Source of the DNA: Cupriavidus pauculus | GTDB lineage: Bacteria > Pseudomonadota > Gammaproteobacteria > Burkholderiales > Burkholderiaceae | Assembly (NCBI RefSeq): GCF_022179805.1 | Contig: NZ_BPUO01000026.1 | Coordinates: 1-53,026 of the forward strand | Direction of reading: 5' to 3' | DNA length: 53,026 nucleotides | Part shown: one piece after another, positions 31,251 to 42,050 of the stretch | Position numbering within the stretch: the stretch's first letter is position 1 | How the letters are laid out: each line of letters starts with the position of its first letter | Program-made: the position numbers and the translations under genes | The notes under the pieces: generated by a model | What the model saw: only the letters and a program-made list of their open reading frames with translations | Told to the model about the DNA's origin: nothing | The model's database searches: none

Positions 31251-31345
31251 GGGGGCAGCAATGGGGAAAACCGAGGTGCCGCCATGTTACTCCCGGACAA
31301 GATGCGTGCAAGCGGGAGCGTGGGGGTGGGGTTTTGGTTTTTGGG

Positions 31346-31500
31346 TTTTCTCCCCTCTCCCTCCGGGAGAGGGGCGGGGGGTGAGGGCAGGCGCTTGAAG
31401 TCCTAACCCACGCCAGCCAAGCACGACACGCCAGCCCTCACCCCCAACCCCTCTCCCGCCGTGCGGGAGAGGGGAGCGAAAAGACGGAGAGGGGAGCCAC
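31346..31500. repeat. Dispersed palindromic repeat, copy c (two full palindromes)
   Basis: ttttctcccctctcc-ctc-cgggagagggg opens the element. It continues with cggggggtgagggc, central cttgaagtcctaaccc and gccaagcacgacacgcc, then ccctcacccccaacccctctcccgc-cgt-gcgggagaggggagc, closing with a second aacgaaaagacggagagg-like tail. The centre matches copy a. It lies between lrgA (upstream end) and the glcF stop and occupies almost all of this 269-bp gene-free stretch. Confidence 0.87.
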
Positions 31501-31519
31501 GTCCGAGGTGGAGACAGCG

Positions 31520-32788
31520 TTATGCCGCCTTCGCCACCGCCGGCGTCAACATCCGGTCCACCAGCTCCACCCAGTGCATCACCGGCGTATCCGTGCCGCT
31601 CTGCAGGTGCGTGATGCACCCGATGTTGGCCGACACGATGGACTCGGGCGAGGTGGCCTGCAGCTTGGCCAGCTTGTCGTCGCGCAGCCGGTACGACAGT
31701 TCCGGTTGCAGGACCGAATACGTGCCCGCCGATCCGCAGCACAGGTGGCTGTCTGCACAGAGCCGTACATCCACGCCCAGGCGCGTCAGCAGCGATTCGA
31801 CCTTGCCCCGGATCTGCTGGCCATGCTGCAGCGTGCAAGGCGGGTGCCATGCCACGCGCCGGCCGTCGCGCGGTACTGCGCCGGCCAATGCGTGCAGGTC
31901 GTCGGCGAAGTCGGGCAACAGTTCCGACAGGTCGCGCGTCAGTGCCGACACGCGCGCGGCGCGCTCCGCGTACTGGGGATCATTGCGCAGCAGGTGCCCG
32001 TAGTCCTTGACCATCGCGCCACATCCCGACGCGGTCATGACGATGGCCTCCGCGCCCGCTTCGATATGAGGCCACCAGGCGTCGATATTGGCGCGCATGT
32101 TGTCGAGCCCGCCGTCGTGGTCGCCCGTGTGGAAGCGGATGGCGCCACAACAACCGGCTTCCTGCGCCACCACGAGCTGCACACCGAGTTTGTCGAACAC
32201 GCGGGCCGTGGCGGCATTGATGTTGGGCGACATGGCCGGCTGCACACAACCGTCGAGCAACAGCATCTTGCGCGGATGATCGTTGCGCGGCCAGGTACCG
32301 GGCGACGTCGGGTGGGCCGGCACCTTGTTGCGCAGCGTCTGCGGCAGCAGCGGGCGCACGATCTGGCCAAGCTTGAGCGCCGTGCCGAACAGCGCGGGGC
32401 GCGTCAGCCCTTCGCGCAGCATCCAGCGCGCAATGCGCTGTTTGGCCGGCCGCTGCACCCCTTGTGCGGCCAGCCGGTCGTCAACGATCTGGCGGCCGAT
32501 GTCGACCAGACGCCCATAGGTCACGCCGGACGGGCAGGTCGATTCGCAGTTGCGGCAGGTCAGGCAGCGGTCCAGGTGCAGACGCGTGCTTTCGGTCACC
32601 GCGTTGCCTTCGAGCACCTGCTTCATCAGGTAGATGCGGCCGCGTGGGCCGTCCAGCTCGTCGCCCAGCAACTGGTAGGTGGGGCAGGTGGCGGTGCAGA
32701 AACCGCAGTGCACGCATTTGCCGACGATCGATTTGGCTTCTTCGCCTTCGGGCGTGTTGCGCAGGAATTCGGCCAGTGTGGTTTGCAT
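31520..32788 (-). CDS. glcF: Glycolate oxidase iron-sulfur subunit GlcF
   Basis: A 422-residue Fe-S protein passing electrons from the flavin subunits of glycolate oxidase to the membrane quinone pool. Two N-terminal [4Fe-4S] motifs are intact: Cys25/28/31/35 (CVHCGFCTATCP) and Cys75/78/81/85 (CLTCRNCESTCP). Two CCG-type cysteine-rich domains follow (GCVQP...AGCCGAIRFH and PCTLQHGQ...HLCCGSAG). Length is near E. coli GlcF (407). It is the last gene of the minus-strand glcD-channel-glcE-glcF unit, 44 bp after glcE. Repeat copy c lies just beyond its stop. Confidence 0.95.
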   Translation of the reverse strand: MQTTLAEFLRNTPEGEEAKSIVGKCVHCGFCTATCPTYQLLGDELDGPRGRIYLMKQVLEGNAVTESTRLHLDRCLTCRNCESTCPSGVTYGRLVDIGRQIVDDRLAAQGVQRPAKQRIARWMLREGLTRPALFGTALKLGQIVRPLLPQTLRNKVPAHPTSPGTWPRNDHPRKMLLLDGCVQPAMSPNINAATARVFDKLGVQLVVAQEAGCCGAIRFHTGDHDGGLDNMRANIDAWWPHIEAGAEAIVMTASGCGAMVKDYGHLLRNDPQYAERAARVSALTRDLSELLPDFADDLHALAGAVPRDGRRVAWHPPCTLQHGQQIRGKVESLLTRLGVDVRLCADSHLCCGSAGTYSVLQPELSYRLRDDKLAKLQATSPESIVSANIGCITHLQSGTDTPVMHWVELVDRMLTPAVAKAA

Positions 32789-32832
32789 GGTGGGGGATCG
32801 TTATCGTTGTAGACCGTGTCCGGACGGCGGTG

Positions 32833-33948
32833 TCAGAGCCCGCTGTACATGCGCTGCGGATTGAAGATGCCTGCTGGGTCGAAGCTTGCCTTGAGCCGCT
32901 TGTGAATCGCGGCCAGCGGCGACGACAGCGGCGTGAACACGCCCACGGCCTTGTCGCCATTGCGGAACAGCGTGGCATGGCCGCCAGCGGCCTGGGCGCT
33001 GGCGCGCACCAGATCGGCCGATGCCGCGCTGTCGTCGGGCGCCAGCCACCAGCGCTGGCCGCCGCCCCATTCCACGAGCTGCTCGCCGGGCAGGTCCAGC
33101 GGTGCGGCGACGGTGGGCACCGCAATACGCCACAGCGCGCGGCCGGCCTCGAGTGCCGGCGTGAAGAACGGATGCGTCTGCTCGCGCAGCGCCACCCAGA
33201 GTTGCGCCGCGTGGCTGGCGTCGACCACCTCGCCGCCCAGGCTGTCGCGTGCCGCGCAAACCGCAGCCGTGGCGCCGCTCAGGCGTACATGCAGCGTGCC
33301 GTCATGCCAGGCCGACGCCGCGATCGGCAGCGGCTTGCCACCCCATTTGTTCAACTGGTCGATGGCCTCGGCCTGCGGCAGCGCGAACTGCAGCGCGGCG
33401 TCGTCGAACGGCACCGGCAGCACCTTCAGCGATACCTCGGTCACCAGGCCGAGCGTGCCGAGTGACCCGGCCAGCAGGCGCGAGACGTCATAGCCGGCCA
33501 CGTTCTTCATGACCTGTCCGCCGAAGTTCAGGATCTCGCCCTTGCCGTCCATCAGTTGCGCGCCCAGCACGAAGTCGCGCAGCGCGCCCACCGACTGCCG
33601 GCGCGGTCCCGATAGCCCCGCCGCCACTGCACCGCCCAGCGTGGCCGTGCTGGCCTGGCCGTGCGCGGCAAAGTGCGGCGGCTCGAAGGCCAGCATCTGG
33701 CGGCATTCGGCCAGCGCATCCTCGATCTCGGCCAGCGGCGTGCCGCAGCGCGCCGTGATCACCAGTTCGGCCGGATCGTAGTCCACGATGCCGCGATAGG
33801 CGCGCGTGTCCAGCACGGTGCCTTCAAAGCCCTGCCCGTAGAAATCCTTGCTGCCGCCGCCGCGTAGCCGCAGCGGGGTACGGCTGTCGCCGGCCTGGCG
33901 AATCGCATCGCGGAACGTCGCGAGTGTGGCGTCGAGGGTGGCTTGCAT
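32833..33948 (-). CDS. glcE: Glycolate oxidase FAD-binding subunit GlcE
   Basis: A 371-residue subunit with a PCMH-type FAD domain: PLRLRGGGSKDFYGQG near the start, ITARCGTPLAEIEDAL, and ATLGGAVAAGLSGPRRQSVGALRDFVLGAQLMDGKG in the cofactor cradle. GlcE pairs with GlcD and GlcF to oxidise glycolate, and often D-lactate, to the 2-oxo acid. E. coli GlcE is 350 residues. The C-terminal half is divergent but ends AGIFNPQRMY, typical of this oxidase family. It lies 45 bp after a potassium channel gene interposed between it and glcD. Confidence 0.94.
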   Translation of the reverse strand: MQATLDATLATFRDAIRQAGDSRTPLRLRGGGSKDFYGQGFEGTVLDTRAYRGIVDYDPAELVITARCGTPLAEIEDALAECRQMLAFEPPHFAAHGQASTATLGGAVAAGLSGPRRQSVGALRDFVLGAQLMDGKGEILNFGGQVMKNVAGYDVSRLLAGSLGTLGLVTEVSLKVLPVPFDDAALQFALPQAEAIDQLNKWGGKPLPIAASAWHDGTLHVRLSGATAAVCAARDSLGGEVVDASHAAQLWVALREQTHPFFTPALEAGRALWRIAVPTVAAPLDLPGEQLVEWGGGQRWWLAPDDSAASADLVRASAQAAGGHATLFRNGDKAVGVFTPLSSPLAAIHKRLKASFDPAGIFNPQRMYSGL

Positions 33949-33993
33949 GAGGACTTGTCGTTATCGATGGTTGATTGGCGCGTCTACTTGCGA

Positions 33994-34932
33994 CTATTTG
34001 CGCCGCTTGGGCGGCGGCGGCTGGTTTTCCACCGCGCCCTCCAGCCGGCCTTCCAGCCCGGGTTCGCTGCGGTAGTCAGGCAACGCGCTGCCGCAGTGCT
34101 GGCAGTACTTGGCCGACGGTTCGTGCCCCTCGGTCAGGCAGTGTTCGCAGCAACGCGTGGTCAGCGGCCGCTTGATGATGCTGGCGGCCAGTTCGGCGCC
34201 GACGATGCCGGTGGGGAACGCGATGATGCCGTAGCCCAGCAGGATGGTCAGCGACGTGATGAATTGCCCCACCGGCGTCTTGGGCACCATGTCGCCAAAG
34301 CCCGTCGTGGTCAGCGTGACGATGGCCCAGTACATGCTGAGCGGAATGCTCGTGAAGCCATGCTCGGGGCCTTCCACCACGTACATCACTGTGCCCAGGA
34401 TCACGGTGATGATGAACACCGTGCCCAGGAACACGAAAATCTTGCGCCGGCTGTTGGACAGCGCGCGGGCCAGGATCTCGGCTTCCTCGAAGTACACCGT
34501 GAGCTTGAGAATCCGGAACACGCGCAGCAGCCGCAGCAGCCGCACGTCGATCAGGAACGCCAGCTCCGGCGCGAAGAACGACGCCCACGTGGGCATGATC
34601 GAGATGAAGTCGATGATGCCGTAGAAGCTCAGCGCGTACCGCAGCGGCCGCTTCACCACGCACAGCCGCATGATGTACTCGGCCGTGAACACCAGCGTGA
34701 ACATCCATTCGAGCACGTTGAACAGCGTGCCCAGCCGCACGTGGATCGACGGCACGCTGTCCAGCATCACCACGCCGACACTGGCGACGATCGCGATCAG
34801 CAGCACGACGTCGAACAGCCGCCCGGGGCGCGTGTCGGCTTCGAAGATGATCGTGTACCAGTTCTGGCGCCAGCCGGATTCGGGTTGGCCCAGGCGCTGG
34901 CGGTTCAGGGCGTTGAGGTTGCGTTGTGGCAT
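33994..34932 (-). CDS. Voltage-gated potassium channel with a C-terminal zinc ribbon
   Basis: A 312-residue six-helix ion channel. S4 carries arginines every third residue (Arg131, 134, 137, 140), a voltage sensor. The pore loop has selectivity filter TTTGFGD (208-214), a K+ filter variant with Phe in the usual Tyr position, followed by S6 (LTILLGYGIIAFPTGIVGAE). After S6 comes a CxxC...CxxC zinc ribbon (Cys262/265 and Cys277/280, with Cys261 adjacent), then a Pro/Lys-rich tail. The start at 34932 (MPQRNLNAL) is preferred; a GTG at 34974 would add 14 residues. No strong ribosome binding site is seen for either. It sits inside the glc operon between glcD and glcE on the same strand. Confidence 0.88.
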   Translation of the reverse strand: MPQRNLNALNRQRLGQPESGWRQNWYTIIFEADTRPGRLFDVVLLIAIVASVGVVMLDSVPSIHVRLGTLFNVLEWMFTLVFTAEYIMRLCVVKRPLRYALSFYGIIDFISIMPTWASFFAPELAFLIDVRLLRLLRVFRILKLTVYFEEAEILARALSNSRRKIFVFLGTVFIITVILGTVMYVVEGPEHGFTSIPLSMYWAIVTLTTTGFGDMVPKTPVGQFITSLTILLGYGIIAFPTGIVGAELAASIIKRPLTTRCCEHCLTEGHEPSAKYCQHCGSALPDYRSEPGLEGRLEGAVENQPPPPKRRK

Positions 34933-34998
34933 GTCTGACGAAACGGTTGGGCGGGATGAGCGGCCTGCCGCCACCCCGCGCCTGCCGTGCGCGTCGAA

Positions 34999-36501
34999 TT
35001 AGAACCGCGGCAGGTCGGGATGCGGCAGCAAGCCGCGCTTGACGTGCATCTTGCCGTATTCGGCACAGCGCGCCAGCGTGGGAATGGCCTTGTCCGGATT
35101 GAGCAGCCGCGCGGGATCGAACGCCGCCTTCACGCCGAAGAACGCCTCGCATTCCTCGCGCGAGAACTGCACGCACATCGAGTTCAGCTTCTCCACCCCC
35201 ACGCCATGCTCGCCGGTCACGGTGCCACCCAGTTCGACGCAGGTCTCCAGGATGTCCGACCCGAACAGCTCGGCCCGGTGCCATTCATCCACGTCGCCGC
35301 CATCGAACAGGATCAGCGGGTGCATGTTGCCATCGCCGGCGTGGAACACGTTGATGCATCGCAAGCCGTACTTGCGCTCCATCGCCTCGATACGCTTCAG
35401 CAGCGTGCCGATGTGCTTGCGCGGGATGGTGCCGTCCATGCAGTAGTAGTCGGGCGAGATGCGGCCGGCTGCCGGGAACGCGTTCTTGCGGCCGCTCCAG
35501 AAGCGCAGGCGCTCGGCCTCGTTCTGCGACACCGTGATGCGCGTGGCACCCGACGCGCGCAGCACGTCGCTCATACGGCCGATTTCCTCGGCCACTTCCT
35601 CGGGCGTGCCGTCCGACTCGCACAGCAGGATGGCGGCGGCGTCGAGGTCGTAGCCGGCCTTGACGAACTCTTCCACGGCAGCGGTGGCGGGGCGGTCCAT
35701 CATCTCCAGCCCGGCCGGGATGATGCCCGCGGCGATCACGTCGGCCACGGCATTGCCGCCTTTTTCCACGTCGTCGAAGCTGGCCATGATGACCTGCGCC
35801 AGTTGCGGCTTGGGCACCAGCTTGACCGTGACTTCGGTCACCACCGCCAGCATGCCTTCGGAGCCGATGACCGTGGCCAGCAGGTCCAGGCCGGGCGAGT
35901 CGGGGGCCTCGGAACCGAAGACCACCACGTCGCCTTCCATGGTCACGCCGCGCACGCGCAGCACGTTGTGCACGGTCAGGCCGTACTTCAGGCAGTGCAC
36001 GCCGCCGGAATTTTCTGCCACGTTGCCGCCGATGGAGCAGGCGATCTGCGACGAGGGATCGGGGGCGTAGTAGAGATTGTGCGGCGCGGCCGCCTCGGAA
36101 ATCGCCAGGTTGCGCACGCCGGGCTGGACCACCGCGGTGCGCGAATAGGCGTCCATCGACAGGATGCGCTTGAACTTGGCCAGCGATAACACCAGGCCGC
36201 CGGCAATCGGCATGGCACCGCCAGACAGGCTGGTGCCGGACCCACGCGGCACCACGGGCACGCGCAGTTCATGGCACAGGCGCAGCACGGCGCAGACCTG
36301 TTCCTCGGTGTCGGGCAGCACCACGGCGTCGGGCACCTGGCGATACGCGGCCAGGCCGTCGCACTCGTAGGGCGTGGTGTCCTCGGCCTTCCACAATACG
36401 GCGGAGTCGGGCAGGATGGCCGCGAGCCTGGCCAGCAGCGTGGCGCGGCGGGTCTCGGCGGATACATCCGCAACGGTGTGGGCGTCTTGCGGGGCGTTCA
36501 T
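34999..36501 (-). CDS. glcD: Glycolate oxidase subunit GlcD
   Basis: A 500-residue FAD-linked 2-hydroxyacid dehydrogenase, the catalytic subunit of glycolate oxidase (E. coli 499). Seen: the PCMH FAD-binding domain with PVVPRGSGTSLSGGAMP, APDPSSQIACSIGGNVAENSGG split around the flavin, and VIGSEGMLAVVTEVT. The C-terminal cap has NVFHAGDGNMHPLILFD and TGEHGVGVEKL, with the conserved metal/substrate histidines. The start at 36501 has AGGAG upstream; the longer frame adds 12 unconserved codons. It is first in the minus-strand unit glcD-channel-glcE-glcF. No glcC regulator adjoins; a GcvA-type LysR gene lies upstream on the same strand. Confidence 0.95.
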   Translation of the reverse strand: MNAPQDAHTVADVSAETRRATLLARLAAILPDSAVLWKAEDTTPYECDGLAAYRQVPDAVVLPDTEEQVCAVLRLCHELRVPVVPRGSGTSLSGGAMPIAGGLVLSLAKFKRILSMDAYSRTAVVQPGVRNLAISEAAAPHNLYYAPDPSSQIACSIGGNVAENSGGVHCLKYGLTVHNVLRVRGVTMEGDVVVFGSEAPDSPGLDLLATVIGSEGMLAVVTEVTVKLVPKPQLAQVIMASFDDVEKGGNAVADVIAAGIIPAGLEMMDRPATAAVEEFVKAGYDLDAAAILLCESDGTPEEVAEEIGRMSDVLRASGATRITVSQNEAERLRFWSGRKNAFPAAGRISPDYYCMDGTIPRKHIGTLLKRIEAMERKYGLRCINVFHAGDGNMHPLILFDGGDVDEWHRAELFGSDILETCVELGGTVTGEHGVGVEKLNSMCVQFSREECEAFFGVKAAFDPARLLNPDKAIPTLARCAEYGKMHVKRGLLPHPDLPRF

Positions 36502-36696
36502 GGCGGCAACTCCTGTGACGGACCGGGCGCCGCGCACTGCTGCGCAGGCAAGCGGCCGGGACGGCAGACTATAGCGCAGGCACCTCGCCGGGCGGGCTCC
36601 GGCGCACGTGAATTCGGCATGCCATCCCGATCAAAATGGTTCATGCCGGGGCTGCCACAGGGCCGGGAGGCCGCTTTCAGCGTAGTGGCTCGGACG

Positions 36697-37587
36697 CTAC
36701 CAGTCCAGCCCGAGCAGCCAGTCGATGAAGTAGCGCGCCTCGGGCATCAGCGGCGCCTGCTCGCGCTCGACGATGTAGTAGCCGTGGGGCGACACCGATT
36801 CGATGTCCAGCAGCTTCACCATCTGGCCGGCCGCCAGCCACTGGCGCGCCATGCGCTGGCGCACCAGCCCCACGCCCTGGTTCGACACGATGGCTTCCAG
36901 CATCAGGCCGATATCGTTGAACTGCGCGCCCGTCTGCGGCTCGGGCCAGTCCAGGCCGGCCTTCTCGAACCATGGGCGCCACGGCTCCAGCGGGCTGCGC
37001 AGCAGAGTCAGATTGTGCAGATCCTCGGGTTTCGTGATCGCAAAGCCGTTCACGCGCTCGTGGTACTCGCGTCCGCATGCCGGAAACACCGGTTCCACCA
37101 GCAGCTTGGTGGTCTTCAGGTCCGGGTAGCGCCCCGTGCCATAGCGGATCTCGATGTCGGTATCTTCGGCCTTCACGTCCAGGAACGGCACCGCCAGGTG
37201 CAGCTCCAGGTCGATATGCGGATACAGCGCGCTGAACTCCGGCAGGCGCGGCACCAGGTGCTGGCGGCCGAAGGTGGGCGGAATGGCTACGCGCAGGCGC
37301 GTGCGCAGCTTGTTGTACTCGGGGCGTGCAAGCTCGTTGAGCGACTTCAGCGCGTCCTGCACATTGCGCTGGTAGCGCGTGCCCGCCGCGGTGAGCCGCA
37401 GCGCGGCGTTGGATCGCACGAACAGGTCGTCGCCCCAGAGTTCTTCCAGGTTCTTGATGCGGTGCGAGACCGCGCTCGGTGTGACCGACAGTTCCTCGGC
37501 GGCGCGGGCAAAGCTGCCCAGGCGCGCCGCTGATTCGAAGGCGATCAGCAGGTGCAGCGGAGGTACGCGTTGGAAAACCGATGCCAT
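36697..37587 (-). CDS. LysR-type regulator, GcvA-like
   Basis: A 296-residue regulator. The N-terminal helix-turn-helix (LHLLIAFESAARLGSFARAAEELSVTPSAVSHRIKNLEE) has the GcvA-type PPL...FE.AAR opening; the C-terminal part is a periplasmic-binding-like effector domain (EIRYGTGRYPDL). GcvA-like proteins control amino-acid and small-acid catabolic genes. It lies only 10 bp after the FAD-linked dehydrogenase gene on the same strand, so it is probably cotranscribed with it and may control it, or the adjacent glc genes (inference). The effector is unknown. Confidence 0.9.
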   Translation of the reverse strand: MASVFQRVPPLHLLIAFESAARLGSFARAAEELSVTPSAVSHRIKNLEELWGDDLFVRSNAALRLTAAGTRYQRNVQDALKSLNELARPEYNKLRTRLRVAIPPTFGRQHLVPRLPEFSALYPHIDLELHLAVPFLDVKAEDTDIEIRYGTGRYPDLKTTKLLVEPVFPACGREYHERVNGFAITKPEDLHNLTLLRSPLEPWRPWFEKAGLDWPEPQTGAQFNDIGLMLEAIVSNQGVGLVRQRMARQWLAAGQMVKLLDIESVSPHGYYIVEREQAPLMPEARYFIDWLLGLDW

Positions 37588-37597
37588 GGCCGCGGCT

Positions 37598-39016
37598 TCA
37601 ACGCGACGCGCTGAAGATCTTGCCCGGGTTCAGGATGTGGTTCGGGTCGAATGCGTCCTTGATGGCGCGCATCAGGTCCAGCGCATCCTCGCCGTGCTCC
37701 TGCACGAGAAAGCCCATCTTGTGCAGCCCCACGCCGTGCTCGCCGGTACAGGTGCCGCCCATCGCCAGCGCGCGCTGCACGATCCGGCGGTTGATATCCT
37801 CGGCCTCGGCCATTTCCTCGGGCTTGGCCGTATCGACCAGGATTGCCACGTGGAAATTGCCGTCGCCGACGTGGCCGACGATCGGGCAGGGCAGCGACGA
37901 CGCGTTCAGGTCCTGCTCGGTTTCCATCACGCAGTCGGCCAGCCGCGAAATCGGCACGCAGACGTCGGTGGTCACCGCGCGGCAGCCCGGCTTGAGCTGC
38001 AGCATCGCAAAGTAGGCGGTGTGGCGCGCGTTCCAGAGCCGCGTGCGGTCTTCGGGGCGCGTGGCCCATTCGAAGCCCTGGCCGCCGTGGTCGGCCACGA
38101 TTTCCTGCACGGTCTCGGCCTGCTCGCGCACGCCGGCCTCGGTGCCGTGGAATTCGAAGAACAGGTGCGGGGTTTCCGGCAGCGTCAGGTTGTCGTGGCG
38201 GTTGATCGCGCGGATGGCCAGCGCATCGACGAATTCCACGCGCGCCACCGGCACGCCAAGCTGGATGGTCTGGATCGTCGCGCGTACCGCGTCGCCCATG
38301 CTCGGGAACGCGCAGACGGCGGCCGAGATGGCTTCGGGCTGCGGATACAGGCGCACCGTGACCTCGGTGATGATGCCGAGCGTGCCTTCGCTGCCCACGA
38401 ACAGGCGGGTCAGGTCGTAGCCGGCCGACGACTTGCGGGCGTTGGTGCCGGTGCGGATCACGCGGCCGTCGGCCGTGACTACGGTCAGGGCCAGCACGTT
38501 CTCGCGCATCGTGCCGTAGCGGACTGCATTGGTGCCCGAGGCGCGCGTGGCGCACATGCCGCCCAGCGACGCGTCCGCGCCCGGATCGATCGGGAAGAAC
38601 AGGCCCGTGTCCTTGATCTCCTGGTTCAGCTGCTTGCGCGTGACGCCGGGCTGCACCGTGACGGTCAGGTCTTCCGGATGCACGGACAGCACGCGGTTCA
38701 TTTGCGACAGATCCAGGCTCACGCCGCCGGCCACGGCCAGCAGGTGGCCTTCCAGCGACGAACCGGCGCCATAGGCGATCAGCGGCACGCTGTGTGCGTT
38801 GCACAACCTGGCCACTTCGGCCACTTCCTCGGTGGTGTGGGCAAAGACCACGGCGTCCGGCGCGGCCGGCGGAAATGGCGATTCGTCGCGGCCATGGTGC
38901 TCGCGCACGCCTGTCGAGGTGGAGAACCGGTCGCCGAAGCGCGCGGTCAGGGCCTGGGCCAGCTCGGACGGGAACGGACGGCGCGCCAGGGCGGCGGCTG
39001 GGGTGGGGTGGTTCAT
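37598..39016 (-). CDS. FAD-binding D-lactate/2-hydroxyacid dehydrogenase (cytochrome-type)
   Basis: A 472-residue single-chain flavoprotein of the D-lactate dehydrogenase (cytochrome) / GlcD-like group. Seen: PLIAYGAGSSLEGHLLA, FPIDPGADASLGGMCATRASGTNAVRYG, LFVGSEGTLGIITEVTVRLYP in the FAD domain, and CPIVGHVGDGNFHVAILVD and CTGEHGVGLHKM in the cap. It would oxidise D-lactate (or a related 2-hydroxyacid) to the 2-oxo acid, passing electrons to cytochrome c or quinone. Substrate is inferred from family resemblance to eukaryotic LDHD-type enzymes. A GcvA-like regulator follows 10 bp downstream; the glycolate oxidase genes come next, so the region is a 2-hydroxyacid oxidation block. Confidence 0.9.
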   Translation of the reverse strand: MNHPTPAAALARRPFPSELAQALTARFGDRFSTSTGVREHHGRDESPFPPAAPDAVVFAHTTEEVAEVARLCNAHSVPLIAYGAGSSLEGHLLAVAGGVSLDLSQMNRVLSVHPEDLTVTVQPGVTRKQLNQEIKDTGLFFPIDPGADASLGGMCATRASGTNAVRYGTMRENVLALTVVTADGRVIRTGTNARKSSAGYDLTRLFVGSEGTLGIITEVTVRLYPQPEAISAAVCAFPSMGDAVRATIQTIQLGVPVARVEFVDALAIRAINRHDNLTLPETPHLFFEFHGTEAGVREQAETVQEIVADHGGQGFEWATRPEDRTRLWNARHTAYFAMLQLKPGCRAVTTDVCVPISRLADCVMETEQDLNASSLPCPIVGHVGDGNFHVAILVDTAKPEEMAEAEDINRRIVQRALAMGGTCTGEHGVGLHKMGFLVQEHGEDALDLMRAIKDAFDPNHILNPGKIFSASR

Positions 39017-39204
39017 GCGGGTCTCCGGGCGGGCCGTTGGGCTCTGTATGCAGTGGGATGCCGCTATTCTACGACTCGCCTACGCAGTGCGCGTCACCTG
39101 AAGGACGGGCATTTGTCCCGCGAACGCCGATAAGCGGCCGTGGCGGGCCGAAGCGCGCCATAATTGCGCCACTTCGAAGACCTGACCATAAAGAGGAGAC
39201 CGGC

Positions 39205-39759
39205 ATGGGCAACCGCCTGTCCAAGATCGCCACGCGCACCGGAGACGCCGGCACCACCGGCCTGGGCGACGGCAGCCGCGTGGGCAAGAACAGCCTGCGC
39301 ATTGCGGCGATCGGCGACGTCGATGAACTGAATTCCAACATCGGCGTGCTGCTGACCGAGCCCGGCCTGCCTGGCGACGTGCGCGATGCCCTGTTGCATA
39401 TCCAGCACGACCTGTTCGACCTGGGCGGCGAACTGTCGATTCCCGGGTACACGCTGCTCAAGGAGCCCCAGGTGGCGCAACTCGACACCTGGCTGGAGCA
39501 TTACAACGCCAGCCTGCCCCGGCTGGCCGAGTTCATCCTGCCGGGCGGCAGCCGTGCCGCCGCCGTTGCCCATGTGTGCCGCACGGTGTGCCGGCGCGCC
39601 GAGCGCGCGCTGGTGGAACTGGGCGCCGCCGAGGCGCTGAACGAGGCGCCGCGCCAGTACCTGAACCGGCTCTCCGACCTGCTGTTCGTGCTGGCCCGCG
39701 TGCTGAACCGGGCGGCTGGCGGCACCGACGTGCAGTGGCAGCGCGCCCGTCCGACCTGA
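39205..39759 (+). CDS. PduO-type cob(I)alamin adenosyltransferase
   Basis: A 184-residue trimeric five-helix-bundle enzyme that transfers the adenosyl group of ATP to cob(I)alamin, making coenzyme B12. Seen: the ATP-binding N-terminal motif TRTGDAGTTGLGDG (10-23), GDVDELNSNIG (38-47), FILPGGS, and the C-terminal YLNRLSDLLFVLARVLNR with the conserved Arg and Asn. AAGAGGAG lies about 10 bases upstream of the ATG. It diverges from the FAD dehydrogenase gene and precedes dnaK, with the sigma-32 promoter between, so dnaK has its own start. It could serve B12-dependent mutases elsewhere in the genome. Confidence 0.93.
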   Translation: MGNRLSKIATRTGDAGTTGLGDGSRVGKNSLRIAAIGDVDELNSNIGVLLTEPGLPGDVRDALLHIQHDLFDLGGELSIPGYTLLKEPQVAQLDTWLEHYNASLPRLAEFILPGGSRAAAVAHVCRTVCRRAERALVELGAAEALNEAPRQYLNRLSDLLFVLARVLNRAAGGTDVQWQRARPT

Positions 39760-39841
39760 ATGTGATTCAAAAGTAACGTAGCGGGTGAAGGCAGTCCCGG
39801 GCGAAAAACCGAGAAATTTAGTCGGTATTGCATATTTCGCC

Positions 39842-39869
39842 CTTGAAATGGCCCGGGACGGCCACATTT
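39842..39869 (+). promoter_or_regulatory. Sigma-32 (heat-shock) promoter of dnaK-dnaJ
   Basis: CTTGAAA (39842-39848), 13-bp spacer, CCACATTT (39862-39869). This matches the RpoH consensus CTTGAAA-N11-16-CCCCATNT with one mismatch in the -10. It ends 58 bp before the dnaK start. A gggcgaaa/tttcgccc inverted repeat (39799-39842) lies just upstream. Confidence 0.85.
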
Positions 39870-39927
39870 CGCCCTCAGTCAAGTCTGCAAGCCCCTGGTG
39901 AGAGACAGGGCAATAGGAGAGAACATT

Positions 39928-41877
<1,950 letters not shown>

Positions 41878-42050
41878 GCGGGAAGTGGGCGGCGCGCGCG
41901 GGATTTGCCGGCGCCGCCGCCCGTTCCCCACGCCGGGCGACGGTGGTCTGACTCGAGGTGCAAACCGCTGTCGGACACCGCGCTCGGCTTTTTTGCTTAT
42001 CGCACGGCGGGAGTTTTGTGACTCGCCGGGCCAATCAGGTATGAGCCACC

